From positions 1 through 64,000 of the forward strand of contig NZ_FOJN01000002.1 in the NCBI RefSeq assembly GCF_900111805.1: a stretch of 64,000 bases of DNA, given 5' to 3'. This DNA is from Rhodococcoides kroppenstedtii. Its GTDB lineage: Bacteria; Actinomycetota; Actinomycetes; Mycobacteriales; Mycobacteriaceae. The translations under genes and the position numbers were made by a program. Below, piece after piece: positions 29,854 to 40,600 of the stretch; position 1 is the stretch's first letter, and each line of letters starts with the position of its first letter. The notes under the pieces are model-generated. The model did no database searches. It was not told where the DNA came from and saw only the letters and a list, made by a program, of their open reading frames with translations.

Positions 29854-32800
29854 TCACCGCTGTGTGGTCGAGTCATCGTCTCCGATGACGATGTGGTCTG
29901 CATCACTTATCGCCGATCCGCGTCCTTCGGTGATGTCCCACAGCTCGGCGTAGAAACCTCCGGAACGGATCAACATCGCGTGCGGCCCGCTCTCGACGAT
30001 GCGTCCGTCGTGCACCACCACCACGGTGTCCGCTCGGGCGGCCGTCGCCAGTCGGTGCGCCACCACCACCGCGGTGCGGCGTCGGGTGATGGTGCGGCTC
30101 GCGTCCAGTACGGCGCGCTCGGTGGCGGGGTCCAGGGTGGCGGTGGCCTCGTCGAGCAGCAGGACGTCCGGGTCCACCAACTCGGCGCGGGCCAGCGCGA
30201 CGAGTTGTCGGGCGCCGGCGGACAGGCCCCGACCGCGCTCACCGACCGGGGTGTTCATGCCCGACGGCAGTGCCGCGATCATCGGCAGCGCCCCCACCGC
30301 CCGCGCGGCCGCCTCGATGTCCGCGCGGCTCGCGTCGGGCCGTCCGAACGCGATGTTCGACGCCACCGTGCCGCCGAAGAGGTGCGCCTCCTGCGGGACC
30401 ACTCCGAGGCGTCGGCGATAGGCGGTCAGGGGCCGGGTTCTCAGGTCCACCCCGTCGACGAGGACGGCACCCGAGGTCGGGTCGTAGAACCGAGCGATGA
30501 GCTTGACCACCGTCGACTTCCCGGCGCCGGTACGTCCGACCAGGGCCACCGTCGACCCCGCCGGGATCGACAGGCGCACGTCGCGCACGGCGTCCCGGTC
30601 GGCCCCCTCGTATCGGAATCCCACGTCACGCAGCTCGACGTCGCCGACGAGACGCAGCGCCGGAGCCGGTCGATCGGCCTCGCCCGAGCCGGTCTCGTCG
30701 GGTGCCGACTCGAGGGAGCTCGAGGTCGCGAGCAGGGCCGCGATGCGTCGGAGTCCGACCGTCGCCTGCTGGTAGCTGTCGAACACCTGCGAGAGCTGCT
30801 GGATGGGTCCGAACAGCAACCCGAGATATAGCACGAAGGCGACCAGCGTTCCCGGCGTCGCGCTGCCGTCGGCGACCCGATGCGCCCCGACCAGCACGAC
30901 GGCGGCGAGCGCGACGTCCGACAGGGCGGTGATGAAGGGGAAGTAGACGGAGATGGCGCGTTGGGACCGCATGCGACTCGCGCGATAGGACCACGACCGA
31001 GCACGGAAGGCCTCGCGGGCCTCGTCCTCGAACCGCGCCGCCTGCGCGACGCGCAGACCCGACACGTTCTCCTGGAAGTCCGCGTTGACCGAGGAGATGC
31101 GCTCGCGCGACGTGGCGTAGGCACGGGAGGAGATGCGTCGGAAGACCACCGTCGCGACTGTCAGCACCGGCACCACCGATAACGTGACCGCCGCCAGCAC
31201 CCCGTCCGTGAGGACGAGCGCGATCGACACCCCGACCACGGTCAGCACGGCGACGATCGCCGTCGAGAGCCCGGTCTGCAGGAACGACGACAGCGCGTCG
31301 ACGTCCGTGGTCATCCGCGTCATGATGCGACCGGACAGTTCTCGTTCGTAGTAGTCGAGGCCGAGCCGCTGCAGGTGGGCGTAGCTGCGGACCCGCAGCG
31401 AGAACAGCACCGTCTCGCCGGCGCGCGCGGTGGTCACGGTGAGCGCACGAACCACCAGCCAGTCGGCCGCCACCAACGCCAGTACCGCCGCGGAGACACC
31501 GGCGAGGACCGCGGTGTTCCGCTCCACGGCGCCGTGGTCGACGGCGAAGCGCACGATCGACGGGAACGCGACGGTGACGATCGAATCGAAGGCCAGGAAC
31601 GTCGCGACGAGCGCGAGCAGGCCCGCGACCGGTGCCAGCGTGCGACGCAGGGTGAAGGTCGATTCGTCGGTGCGCGCGGCCGACTCGTCGACGTCGGGAC
31701 GGTCCGTTGCCTCGGGCAGGGCCGCGACCGCTGCGGCGATCTCGTCGCCGGCCATCGCGCCCCCGAGCGCGGATCCGGGCCCGTGGGCGCCGGGGCCGGC
31801 GCCGCCTGCCGGGCCGGCCGTGGCCGTCGGACGGTCGGGCACCGCGGCGTCCGGCCACAGATCGACCTCGGCGTCCGGGTCGGCAGAACCGACACGGTCG
31901 GCGGCGGCGTCCGCGGACATCAGCATCCGGAACAGCGCACACCGGTCGTCGAGTTCCGCCTCGGTCCCGGAGTCGATCACCCGGCCCCCGTCCAGCACGA
32001 CGATGCGGTCCGCGAGCGTGAGAGTCGACCGTCGGTGGGCCAGCACCAGCATCGTGGGTCGGGACCGGCCGGACCCGACCTCCCGGAGACGCGCGTAGAC
32101 CGTCGCCTCGGTGTGCGCGTCGACGGCCGACGTCGCGTCGTCGAGCACCATCACGCGGGGTCTGGCCAGCAGGACGCGGGCGAGCGCGAGTCGCTGCCGT
32201 TGACCGCCGGACAGGGTCAGCCCGCGCTCGCCGACACGCGCGTCGAGACCGCCGGGCACCGTCTCGAGGACGTCCTCGGCCGCGGCGCGACGGATGGCGT
32301 CGAGGACGTCGTCGTCGCTCGCGTCCGGCCGGGCGAGGGCGACGTTCTCGCGAATCGTCCGTGAGAACAGGAACGGTTCGTCGAACGCGACGCCGACTGC
32401 GCCGCGCAGGGCCGCGGCGTCCACGTCGGCGATGTTCGCCGTTCCCGCCGGGGAGGTCAGCTCGATCGACCCGGCCGTCGGTCGGTAGAAGCGCGGGACC
32501 AGCATCGACAGCGTCGACTTCCCGCTTCCCGACGGGCCGACCACGGCCACCGTCTCCCCGGGAGCGACGTCGAGGTCGAGTCCGGCCAGCACCGGTGGAC
32601 CACTGGCGTAGCCGAAGTGGACGTCCCGCAGGCGGAGTCCGAACGGGCCGTCCGGAACGGGCGTCGGCGCGGCGCCGGCGGGCCGGTCGTCGCTGGGCCG
32701 GGTGTCGATCACCTCGTACACCCGCTCCACGGCGGCGCGGGTGAGCTGGGCCATCACCACGACCGACGTCACCGTGCGGGTCACCGCGGCGAGGGTGATC

Positions 32801-33585
32801 ACGTAGCTGGCGAACGCGAGGAACGTGCCGACCGTGATGGCACCGGACAGCGTGAACCACCCGCCGAGGGCGATGACCCCCACCAGTCCGAGCTGGGGGA
32901 GCGCAGCCATGCCCGGAGCGAACCGGGCGTTGACCCGCGCCGCTCGCAGGCGTTCGGCGAACAACCGTCGGCCGATGTCGACGAGGACGTCGACCGCTCG
33001 ACTCTCCTGGCCGAAACCTTTCACCACCCGCACGCCGGTGACCGTCTCCTCGACGTGACCGGCCAGTTCGGCAGCGCGCTGCTGTGCGGACCACGTGGCC
33101 GCGTAGAGCTGCGGCCGTCGGCGCACCACGAGGATCGACATGGCCGGCACCACCGCCAGCGCGACCAGGGTCAACGCGGGGGAGAGCGTCAGCATGATCC
33201 CGAGAGCCAGGACGAACTGCAGCACCGCCCCGGCGGACAGCGGCACCATCGCGAGCAGACCCTGCACCAGTTGCAGGTCGCTGATCGAGCGCGACACCAC
33301 CTGACCGACCGCGATCTCGTCCTGACGGGGACCGTCGAGCCGGAGCAGCGTTCCCATCAACCGTTGGCGCAGTTCGTGCTGGACGTCGACGGACAGCGCA
33401 CCCGCCAGCAGCCGCCGGCCGAACTGACACGCGAAGCGCACCACTCCGAGACCGACGATCGCGGCGGCGACGGCCCCGAGCGTCTCCGTCCGCGACGCCG
33501 CGGCGTCGTCCACCGCGATGCGGGTGAGCAGCGGGAAGCAGACGTCGATCCCGGCGGCCACGAAGGTCACCAGCAGGGCACCCAC
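29854..33585 (-). CDS. Fused two-half ABC exporter (ABCB type)
   Basis: 1243 residues from a GTG at 33585. Two complete exporter halves: membrane domain 1 (about 1-290), ATPase 1 (about 310-560, [17 protein letters not shown]), Gly/Ala/Pro linker (about 570-620), membrane domain 2 (about 640-930), ATPase 2 (about 970-1220, GRTGAGKST). The second signature is degenerate (LSAGARQL). Coding similarity seems to continue upstream to about 33,650 (GWIRRLTAECLTHRRT) with no ATG/GTG/TTG, so the true start is uncertain. Probable multidrug or lipid exporter; substrate unknown. Confidence 0.82.
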   Translation of the reverse strand: MGALLVTFVAAGIDVCFPLLTRIAVDDAAASRTETLGAVAAAIVGLGVVRFACQFGRRLLAGALSVDVQHELRQRLMGTLLRLDGPRQDEIAVGQVVSRSISDLQLVQGLLAMVPLSAGAVLQFVLALGIMLTLSPALTLVALAVVPAMSILVVRRRPQLYAATWSAQQRAAELAGHVEETVTGVRVVKGFGQESRAVDVLVDIGRRLFAERLRAARVNARFAPGMAALPQLGLVGVIALGGWFTLSGAITVGTFLAFASYVITLAAVTRTVTSVVVMAQLTRAAVERVYEVIDTRPSDDRPAGAAPTPVPDGPFGLRLRDVHFGYASGPPVLAGLDLDVAPGETVAVVGPSGSGKSTLSMLVPRFYRPTAGSIELTSPAGTANIADVDAAALRGAVGVAFDEPFLFSRTIRENVALARPDASDDDVLDAIRRAAAEDVLETVPGGLDARVGERGLTLSGGQRQRLALARVLLARPRVMVLDDATSAVDAHTEATVYARLREVGSGRSRPTMLVLAHRRSTLTLADRIVVLDGGRVIDSGTEAELDDRCALFRMLMSADAAADRVGSADPDAEVDLWPDAAVPDRPTATAGPAGGAGPGAHGPGSALGGAMAGDEIAAAVAALPEATDRPDVDESAARTDESTFTLRRTLAPVAGLLALVATFLAFDSIVTVAFPSIVRFAVDHGAVERNTAVLAGVSAAVLALVAADWLVVRALTVTTARAGETVLFSLRVRSYAHLQRLGLDYYERELSGRIMTRMTTDVDALSSFLQTGLSTAIVAVLTVVGVSIALVLTDGVLAAVTLSVVPVLTVATVVFRRISSRAYATSRERISSVNADFQENVSGLRVAQAARFEDEAREAFRARSWSYRASRMRSQRAISVYFPFITALSDVALAAVVLVGAHRVADGSATPGTLVAFVLYLGLLFGPIQQLSQVFDSYQQATVGLRRIAALLATSSSLESAPDETGSGEADRPAPALRLVGDVELRDVGFRYEGADRDAVRDVRLSIPAGSTVALVGRTGAGKSTVVKLIARFYDPTSGAVLVDGVDLRTRPLTAYRRRLGVVPQEAHLFGGTVASNIAFGRPDASRADIEAAARAVGALPMIAALPSGMNTPVGERGRGLSAGARQLVALARAELVDPDVLLLDEATATLDPATERAVLDASRTITRRRTAVVVAHRLATAARADTVVVVHDGRIVESGPHAMLIRSGGFYAELWDITEGRGSAISDADHIVIGDDDSTTQR

Positions 33586-33695
33586 TGCCGTACGGCGATG
33601 GGTCAGGCACTCCGCGGTGAGCCGCCGGATCCATCCGGCGGACTCAGACGCGATGGCCGAATCCGCTCATGCTCGTGCTCGGCTCACTCGGGGGC

Positions 33696-34475
33696 TCACT
33701 CGACGTCCCGCATCACCGCGCGCCACCATCCGGCCCCGGCCATCCCGCTTGCCCACAGCAGCAGGCACACGATCGCGGCGCCGAAGGGAAGCAGGAGGTC
33801 GGTAGGGCCGCGCCCGAGCGTGACCATGCCGACGGTCGCCAGGCCCGGCAGCAGGCGCACCGCCGCGTCCGCGCCGAGCCCGCTCGCGACGACGGCCACC
33901 ACCGACTCGCCGAGCGGGAGCCATGCGACCAGGGCCACGGCACTCCACGTGGGGGATCCGGTGAGCAGGCCGAGCCCACAACCCAGGGCGCTCCACAGCA
34001 CGCCCGCCACTACGGCGGCGGGCAGCAGGCCGGCGACCAGGGAGCCCGAGACGGCCACCGCGTCACCGCCGACGACGGTGAGCGAGAACAGTGCTGCGGT
34101 GACCGACAGCAGTGCGTAGAGCGCTCCGACCGCAGCGCTGACCGTGAGCTGCGCGGACACGACGCGCCCACGGCGAGGGACGGCGATCAGGGAGGTGGCC
34201 CACGACCCGTGACGCAGGTCGCCGGCCACGTGCACCGCCCCGAAGACGGCGGCGAACAACACGACAGCACCCACCGTGACCGCTGCGGTCAGGGTGACGG
34301 CGAGGACGTCGGCGTCGGTGACTCCGGCCAGGACGTCCGACGAGGCGATCGCGCCGTAGATCGCACCCGACAGCAGGCCGATGACGATCGGCGGCAGGCC
34401 CAGAGCCCACCAGGTGCGCAGCGAGAACACCTTCCGGAACTCGGACCGCAGCAGCTCGGCTGCACCCACGGTCAT
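33696..34475 (-). CDS. ABC-2 type exporter permease (EcsB-like position)
   Basis: 259 residues from the ATG at 34475, overlapping the ATPase gene by 4 bp. Six hydrophobic segments with an N-terminal RSEFRKVFSLRTWW, typical of ABC-2 permeases. With the preceding ATPase and the broken EcsC-family gene it formed an EcsC-ATPase-permease operon. Confidence 0.8.
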   Translation of the reverse strand: MTVGAAELLRSEFRKVFSLRTWWALGLPPIVIGLLSGAIYGAIASSDVLAGVTDADVLAVTLTAAVTVGAVVLFAAVFGAVHVAGDLRHGSWATSLIAVPRRGRVVSAQLTVSAAVGALYALLSVTAALFSLTVVGGDAVAVSGSLVAGLLPAAVVAGVLWSALGCGLGLLTGSPTWSAVALVAWLPLGESVVAVVASGLGADAAVRLLPGLATVGMVTLGRGPTDLLLPFGAAIVCLLLWASGMAGAGWWRAVMRDVE

Positions 34476-35422
34476 CGCCGCACTCCCGTCGACGGTCCGG
34501 CCGGGACCGGCGGGGGAGCGCCCGTCATGGACAGGAAGATCCGTTCGAGGTCCGTCGTCGCCGTCTCGATTCCGAACACGGGAACTCCGGCGGTCCGCGC
34601 GACGGAGGCCACGCCGTCGGCGCCCATCCCCGTGACGACGAGACGACCGTCGGCCCCCAGGATCGCGTCCGTGTGCCCTGCCGCGGCCAGAGCCAGAGCC
34701 AGTGCCGCGGGGTCGGCGGACGCGACGAGCGTGCGCGGCGGGTGGAGCGCGCCCAACTCGGCCAGGCTGCCGTGGAACGCCACGCGCCCCGCCGACATGA
34801 TCACGAGGTGGTCGACCGTCTGCTCGAGTTCCCGCACCAGGTGACTGGACACGAGGACCGTCCGACCCGACCGAGCATGGGCCGTCAGGACGTCCCGAAG
34901 CCAGACGATGCCCTGCGGATCGAGGCCGTTGGCCGGTTCGTCGAGCACGAGCACCGCCGGGTCGCCCAGCAGCGCGGTCGCCAGGGCCAGCCGCTGCCGC
35001 ATCCCGAGGGAGTACGTGCCGGTCCGCCGGTGAGCGACGTCGTGGAGGCCGACCAGCGCGAGCACTTCCTCGACCCGAGCGTCGGAGACCCCCACGACGG
35101 GGGCGAGGCACCGGAGGTGTGCGCGGGCGGTACGACGCGGATGCGCGCCGCGGCCGTCGAGGACCGCGCCGACGACGCGACCGGGAACGTCGTGCGCCGC
35201 GAGCGGACGTCCGGCCACGTCGGCCTCGCCGGCGTCGGGATGCACCAGACCGAGCAGCATGCGCAGGGTGGTCGACTTGCCCGAGCCGTTGGGTCCGAGC
35301 AAACCCGTGACGGAGCCCGTGGGCACGACGAAGGACACGTCGCGGACGGCGTCGATCCCCGCGAAGGCCTTGCTCAACCCGCGTGCTGCCAGAGCCGGCG
35401 GGGGCCGGTACGGGCCGGTCAC
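34472..35422 (-). CDS. ABC-2 exporter ATPase (EcsA-like position)
   Basis: 316 residues, GTG start at 35422. Walker A GPNGSGKST (near 42), signature YSLGMRQRLALA, Walker B VLVLDEP and switch His in VSSHLVREL, followed by a C-terminal ABC-2 regulatory extension. The GTG overlaps the stop of the upstream EcsC-family 3' fragment (GTGA), which shows that fragment is in its original position. Confidence 0.85.
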   Translation of the reverse strand: MTGPYRPPPALAARGLSKAFAGIDAVRDVSFVVPTGSVTGLLGPNGSGKSTTLRMLLGLVHPDAGEADVAGRPLAAHDVPGRVVGAVLDGRGAHPRRTARAHLRCLAPVVGVSDARVEEVLALVGLHDVAHRRTGTYSLGMRQRLALATALLGDPAVLVLDEPANGLDPQGIVWLRDVLTAHARSGRTVLVSSHLVRELEQTVDHLVIMSAGRVAFHGSLAELGALHPPRTLVASADPAALALALAAAGHTDAILGADGRLVVTGMGADGVASVARTAGVPVFGIETATTDLERIFLSMTGAPPPVPAGPSTGVRR

Positions 35423-35736
35423 CGTGGCCCGGTGGCCACGGGCCGGTTGCCGGCCGGCCAGTCCTGCGGAGGTGGTCCGAACGCGTCCCGCGCGTTGCCG
35501 ATCACGGTCTTGCCGAGGGCGCGGTTGCCGGCGCCGCCCACGGCGGCACCGATGCCCGCGGGCAGAAGGGTCCCGAGCATGACCGCCCCGCGCCGCGCCG
35601 CGAACTTGCCTACGGTCCAGCCCAGACGCTCGGCCAACTTCTGGCAGTCCTCGCGCTGGCGAGTCACCCCGGCTTCATCTTCCGCACGGTCAAGACTGAT
35701 TCGAACATAGACTGCTGCTGACCTGGACGTAGTCAT
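35419..35736 (-). pseudogene. Chimera: serine-integrase N-terminus fused to EcsC-family C-terminus
   Basis: 105 codons from the ATG at 35736, with GAGAGG 8 bases upstream. Residues 1-44 are the start of a large serine recombinase: AAVYVRISLDRAED carries the catalytic Ser and Arg (YxRxS), then TRQREDCQKLAERLGWTV. After the lysine codon at 35605-35607 the frame continues as the last 61 residues of an EcsC-family protein (FAARRGAVMLGTLLPAGIG onward), ending in a GTGA overlap with the ABC ATPase gene. The rest of the integrase and the EcsC N-terminus are at 53.6-55.3 kb on the other strand. Confidence 0.85.
35605..35607. other. Left inversion breakpoint (in integrase / EcsC gene)
   Basis: Left of this AAG (minus strand) is EcsC-family 3' coding sequence; right of it is integrase 5' coding sequence. 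The same AAG triplet occurs at the right junction (54115-54117), so the crossover can be placed only within these three bases. Confidence 0.8.
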
Positions 35737-35974
35737 CGGAATGCCTCTCAACCTTTGGACACCAATGACAATACAACTGCAGCTTGTTGGCGCTGGTGTC
35801 CCAGCTGTTCATCACGCTCTGGAACGCGACCGCGGCCGCGCCCTCCCAGCTGCCCCCGACGCTCGCGACGTCGCCGCGCAGCTGGTCGAGCAGCGCCTTG
35901 ACCTCCAGCGTGAGCTGGTCGACCTTGCCTGCCGTGACCTGCATGGTCTCGACGGTGGTCCTCATCTGTGACAT
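35690..35974 (-). pseudogene. WXG100 (Esx) family gene truncated by the prophage
   Basis: Start ATG at 35974 with GAGGGGG upstream. The first 66 codons are a WXG100 protein: helix 1, the turn GGSWEGAAAVAF with the W-x-G motif, and the start of helix 2 (MNSWDTSANKLQ). The Esx sequence then stops and runs into prophage DNA for 28 unrelated codons (LYCHWCPKVERH...). The second helix and the C-terminal secretion signal are lost. It lies directly after the type VII secretion-associated gene, where esxU/esxT sit in mycobacterial ESX-4. Confidence 0.75.
35737..35776 (-). promoter_or_regulatory. Prophage end (attachment-site side) upstream of the integrase start
   Basis: About 40 bp of AT-richer DNA between the integrase ATG (35736) and the truncated Esx gene. 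It contains the integrase ribosome binding site (GAGAGG). The host sequence stops being Esx-like at about 35777, inside CTGCAG, so this is one prophage attachment junction. The exact core cannot be defined without the other end, which is outside the window. Confidence 0.65.
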
Positions 35975-36097
35975 GTACTCCCCCTCGATGGCGTGGGTTC
36001 CGCGGTGTCGCACCCCCCTGCATCTGTATGGACGCCGCCCGCCGCCGAACGGTTCCCTCGGCCCGGCAACGATCCCGGTGGACCTCGAGACACGGAG

Positions 36098-37627
36098 TCA
36101 CTGGACCGACAGGCCGGCCAGCAGTGCGTCGCACACCGGGGTGAGCACCGAATGGGTGCCCGGTCCGCCCTGACAGCCGACACTGATCTGCTCGCCGCGC
36201 GCGGCGAAGACGGTCCATCCGGCAGTCGTTCCGTCCGGCGCCGATTCGAGGTATTCGAGCTGCTGACGGCCGTGGCCTTCGGTCCGGTGCAAACCGTGGA
36301 CCTGCCGGGAACCCTCGGACACAGCGTCGAGCTCCGCCTCGATCTCGTCGAGACCGAGGCCGGCGTCGATCTCGCGGACGACGAGAAGGATGCGCATCGG
36401 TGCGCCGTCGTCGGGGCGCAGTTCGACCCGGTCTGGACCGGGCTGCAGGTGCCAGCCTGCCGGGATGGACACGCCAAGTGCCCCCACGCGGAACGGCGTG
36501 CCCGTCGGTGCCGGCGGCTCGATCGACCGCCGCGGGTCGCTGGTCGGGGCCGGCTCGCTCGTCGGGGTCACCCGCTTCTCGACCGGCGCCGGTGCGGCGG
36601 TCCGGGCCGGTGATACGACGCGCTCGACGGCGGACGGCGTGCCCACCGGCCACAGCACCACCAGCGCGCACGCGGCGGCGGCCGCGGCGAGCAGAGCGGC
36701 CACCCCGGCCCCGATCCGCAGCGCAGGACGGTGACGGTTCGCCGGTCTCGCGGCCGCGACCCGGTCCGCGAGCCAGGCACCCCGGCGCGGTGTGGCGGCG
36801 TCGAGATCGTCGTCCCAGCCGATCGGAGTGTCGCTCCGCGGTCCGCCTGTCCCCCCGGCCGCGTCTCCCGCCGGGTCCGTGGGAACCACCCCGGCATGGC
36901 GAGTGCTCACGTGCATGCTCCGGGCGGCGACCGCGAGGGATCCGTCCTCGACCTCGATCACGGGCACCGCTGCGAGTTCCGCCACCGAGTCCGTGGACAG
37001 CACGTCCGCGGGTCCGTGCACGACGACCCGACAGATCGACAGCGTCGCAGTGACCTCCTGCCACGCTGCGGTGAGGGCGGCGTCGACAGCCACGTCGTCG
37101 ACGACGGTCGACGGCACCAGCAGGCGACAATCCGTGAGCACCGGACCGGCCGTGGACGTTGGCTCGGCAACGACCGTCGACAGCGTCACCCGGGCGGGCG
37201 TCCTGTCGAGAACGGCTGTGCGACAACCACCATCGTGAGCACAGGGGGACGCCGCGACCACCGCGCCGACGGCACTGTCGACCAACCGCACCTCACGCGC
37301 GTGGGGGCGGCCGGCCACCGAGAGCACCCCGCAGCGCACCGGCCCCCAGTGCGGTGGATGCACGAACACCAGGGTGTCCGACACCGAGCCCGCCGACCCT
37401 CCGACGCGGCACGCCCGCTCGATCAACGCGCTCAGTGCTTCCGACGCCGGAACGTCGTGGCCGTCCAGCGGTACCGAATCGTCCACCCTGCCGAGCACGT
37501 CGACCGTGGGCGCGTCCTCGTCGGCGACGACGACGCCCGCGTAGCGCGTCAGACCCGTCGACATCGATCGGACCGCGGTGCCGTCGGCCCACCACACCGC
37601 AGCCACGCCGACGGCCAGGCCGATCAC
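36098..37627 (-). CDS. Type VII secretion-associated protein (Rv3446c-like)
   Basis: 509 residues from the GTG at 37627, overlapping the eccC stop (GTGA). The N-terminal half (about 1-270) resembles an actin/Hsp70-like fold remnant; a single membrane helix follows near 315-335 (VAALLAAAAAACALVVLWPVG) and an extracytoplasmic domain of about 150 residues (SIPAGWHLQPGPDRVELRPDD, in part). The layout matches the ESX-4-associated protein between eccC and the Esx genes. Function unknown; probably a structural or regulatory membrane partner. Confidence 0.78.
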   Translation of the reverse strand: MIGLAVGVAAVWWADGTAVRSMSTGLTRYAGVVVADEDAPTVDVLGRVDDSVPLDGHDVPASEALSALIERACRVGGSAGSVSDTLVFVHPPHWGPVRCGVLSVAGRPHAREVRLVDSAVGAVVAASPCAHDGGCRTAVLDRTPARVTLSTVVAEPTSTAGPVLTDCRLLVPSTVVDDVAVDAALTAAWQEVTATLSICRVVVHGPADVLSTDSVAELAAVPVIEVEDGSLAVAARSMHVSTRHAGVVPTDPAGDAAGGTGGPRSDTPIGWDDDLDAATPRRGAWLADRVAAARPANRHRPALRIGAGVAALLAAAAAACALVVLWPVGTPSAVERVVSPARTAAPAPVEKRVTPTSEPAPTSDPRRSIEPPAPTGTPFRVGALGVSIPAGWHLQPGPDRVELRPDDGAPMRILLVVREIDAGLGLDEIEAELDAVSEGSRQVHGLHRTEGHGRQQLEYLESAPDGTTAGWTVFAARGEQISVGCQGGPGTHSVLTPVCDALLAGLSVQ

Positions 37628-40600
37628 GAGTCCTCCGAGAACACCGTCTGGACGACCCTGGACGACGAGCGGTCGACGAGAGTTCCGCGACCCGGCGGCT
37701 GGTCTGACGGGCGCACCGTGCCGAGCAGCACACCCTCGTCGCGGTTGCCGCTCATGATCAGGCCCGGGCTCGCCAGGTCGCGTAGTCGCGCCAGCACCGG
37801 CTCGTAGAGCGCCCGCGCCGCGCCGCCGGCCCGACGGGCGATCACCAGGTGGAGCCCGACGTCGCGGGCTACCGAGAGCAGGTCGAGCAATTCCGCCAGC
37901 GGATTGCCGGTGGGCGTGACCACGAGGTCGTAGTCGTCCACCACCACGACGACGTCGGGTCCCGTCCACCAGGACCGCGCCGCGAGTTGTTCCTTCGTGG
38001 TGTCGGGTCCGGGCCGCCGGGCGCGGAGGTGCCGCGCGAGTTCGACCACCATCGGGCCGGCCTCCTCGGCCGACGACGCCCGTCCGGCGAGCCGGTCGTC
38101 CGGGACGACGTCGAGAAGTGTTCGGCGATAGTCGATCACGAGGACGCGCAGAGATGCGGCGTCGTTCGCCTCGACCAGACCCGCGCACAACGCGCGGAGA
38201 ACAGCAGTCTTCCCGCACCGCCCGTCCCCGAGGACGAGGAAGTGCGGGTTCTCCGCGAGATCGAGGTGCACCGGGGCCAGGTCGTCCTCGTCGACGCCGA
38301 TCGGTATGCGCCCGTGGAAGCCGGCCCCCACGGTCGATGGCGGCCACGTGCGTTTCGACCCTCCCCCGAACGCTCCCGCGAGGAATTCGGCGCGAGACAG
38401 TCGGTGCGGCAGCAACCGCACCGCGGTCGCGGCGGGGACGTGCGCCCACCGAGCCTGCACCCCGGCGACCGCATCGCCCACCGCACCGGTCAGGCCGGCG
38501 ACCGTCTCCCTGCCGTCGGTCCGGGGAAGGGCGATCAACAGGTGCAGACCGGTCGAGGTCACACCGCGCCCGGGCCGGGCCGGCACCTTCGACGCCTGCG
38601 CCCGACCGATGTCGGAGTCCAGCGGGTCGACCAGCCGGAGCTCCACCCGCGTTCCGATCGCGTCCTTGACCGCGGGCCTGATGTCCGCCCACCGCCCGGC
38701 CGTGAGGAGGAGATGCACTCCGTAGGACAGGCCGGTCGTCGCGACGCGGGTGAGCGCGGCCTCGAGGGACTCGAAATCGGATCGCACCGTCGACCACCCG
38801 TCGATCACGAGGATCACGTCGGCGGTGTCGACGTCGGGCCGCGCAGGCCGAGCAGCCCGCAGTTCCGCCATGGACGCGATACCCAGCCGACGGAACAACT
38901 CTTCGCGGCGCCGGACGACCGCTGCGGTGTCGGCGACGATCCGCCGCACCACCTCGTCCTCGGTCCGACCTGCGACCGCGGCCACGTGCGGTAACCCCCG
39001 CAGCAGGGATACCGTGCCGCCGCCGAAGTCGAGCGCGACGATCCGGCATTCGCCCGGTGCATAGCGGCGGGCGAGAGCGAGGAGGACGGTAGCCGCAGCG
39101 GTGGACTTGCCCGAGTGGGGTCCACCGACCACGGCCACGTGACCGGCCGCGCCGGTCAAGTCGACCCGCAGCGGATCGCGACGTTGGTCGAACGGCCGAT
39201 CGACGACGCCGATCGTCGCCGACAGCGAGCCGACTGCGGTGTCCGGCGTCGCGTCCGCGAGGGTGTCGAGCGCGACCGGCCGGTCCAACGGGGGCAGCCA
39301 CACCCGATGGGCCGGGCGGCCACGACCGCGAACACGATCGACGACGGCAGCGAGAAGCGTCGGCGCCGGACCCGCGGTGGGGGTGTCGGCCGCGGGGCGA
39401 ACCACCTCGTGGTCGAGACTCGGGGTCGACGCTCGCGGCACCGACCGGTCCGTCGCGGAGAACAGTCGCACCGGCGGGTGTGCACGAGCAGACGACGCTG
39501 CAGCCGGTGCGCCGGTGGTCCGTTCGACGGGGCCGGACACGAACGACGCGGTGAAGCGCACCGGGTCACCGGCGTCGTTCTTGAGGAACCCGGCGCCGGG
39601 ACCGCCGGTCAGGTGGTAGGCGTCCGGCACACCCAGAACCGACCGGGATTCTCCGGGCGAGAAGGTCTTGAGACCGATGCGATACGACAGATGGGAATCG
39701 AGGCCACGAAGGCGCCCTTCGTCGAGTCGCTGACTTGCCAGCAGCAGATGAATGTGGAGCGATCGACCCAGTCGGCCGATCGCGACGAACAGGTCCGCGA
39801 ATTCCGGGAAGCGGCTCAGCAGTTCGGAGAACTCGTCGACGACGACGAACAACGCCGGCAGCGGATCCAGCGCTGCACCTCGTCCGCGTGCGGCCGCGTA
39901 GTCGGTGACGTTCGCGAAGTTCCCTGCGGATCGGAGCAGTTCCTGACGGCGGTTCATCTCCCCGGCCAGCGCGTCGCGCATGCGCTCCACCATGTGCGCT
40001 TCCTCGGCGAGGTTGGTGATCACCGCCGCAACCTGCGGCGCCTCCTCCAGCCCGAGAAACGTTGCGCCGCCCTTGAAGTCGACCAGGACCAGATTGAGAA
40101 CGTTCGGGGAATGGGTGGCGATCAAGCCGAGAACGAGCGTGCGCAGCAGCTCCGATTTTCCCGAGCCGGTCGCACCGATGCACAGACCGTGCGGACCCAT
40201 TCCGCCTTCGGCGGCTTCCTTGAGGTCCAATTCGACCACGCCGCCGTCCTCGTCGAGGCCGAACGGCACCCGTAGCCGCGCGCTCCCCGAACGACCGCGC
40301 CAGGCGAGGTCCGGATCGAGAAGTTCCGGACGCGTCATGCCGGGCAGGTCCACCCAGGCTCCCGAGTGTCGACGCGTCGAGGCGACGGTGGTGGCCGACT
40401 CGATCCGGTATCGAGCCAGCGCGCGGGCCAGACAGGTCGCCGTCGCCACGTCCAGGGAGTCGGCACGGCCGAACATCTCGACGCCGACGCTGCTGCGCGC
40501 ACCGAGACGATCCCCGTCCATCACGAGTTCGAGTGTTCGGCCCGACTCCCCGTCGGCGAGCGACGCCGAATCGGTGTCGCCGGCCCCCGCGACCGCCGCC

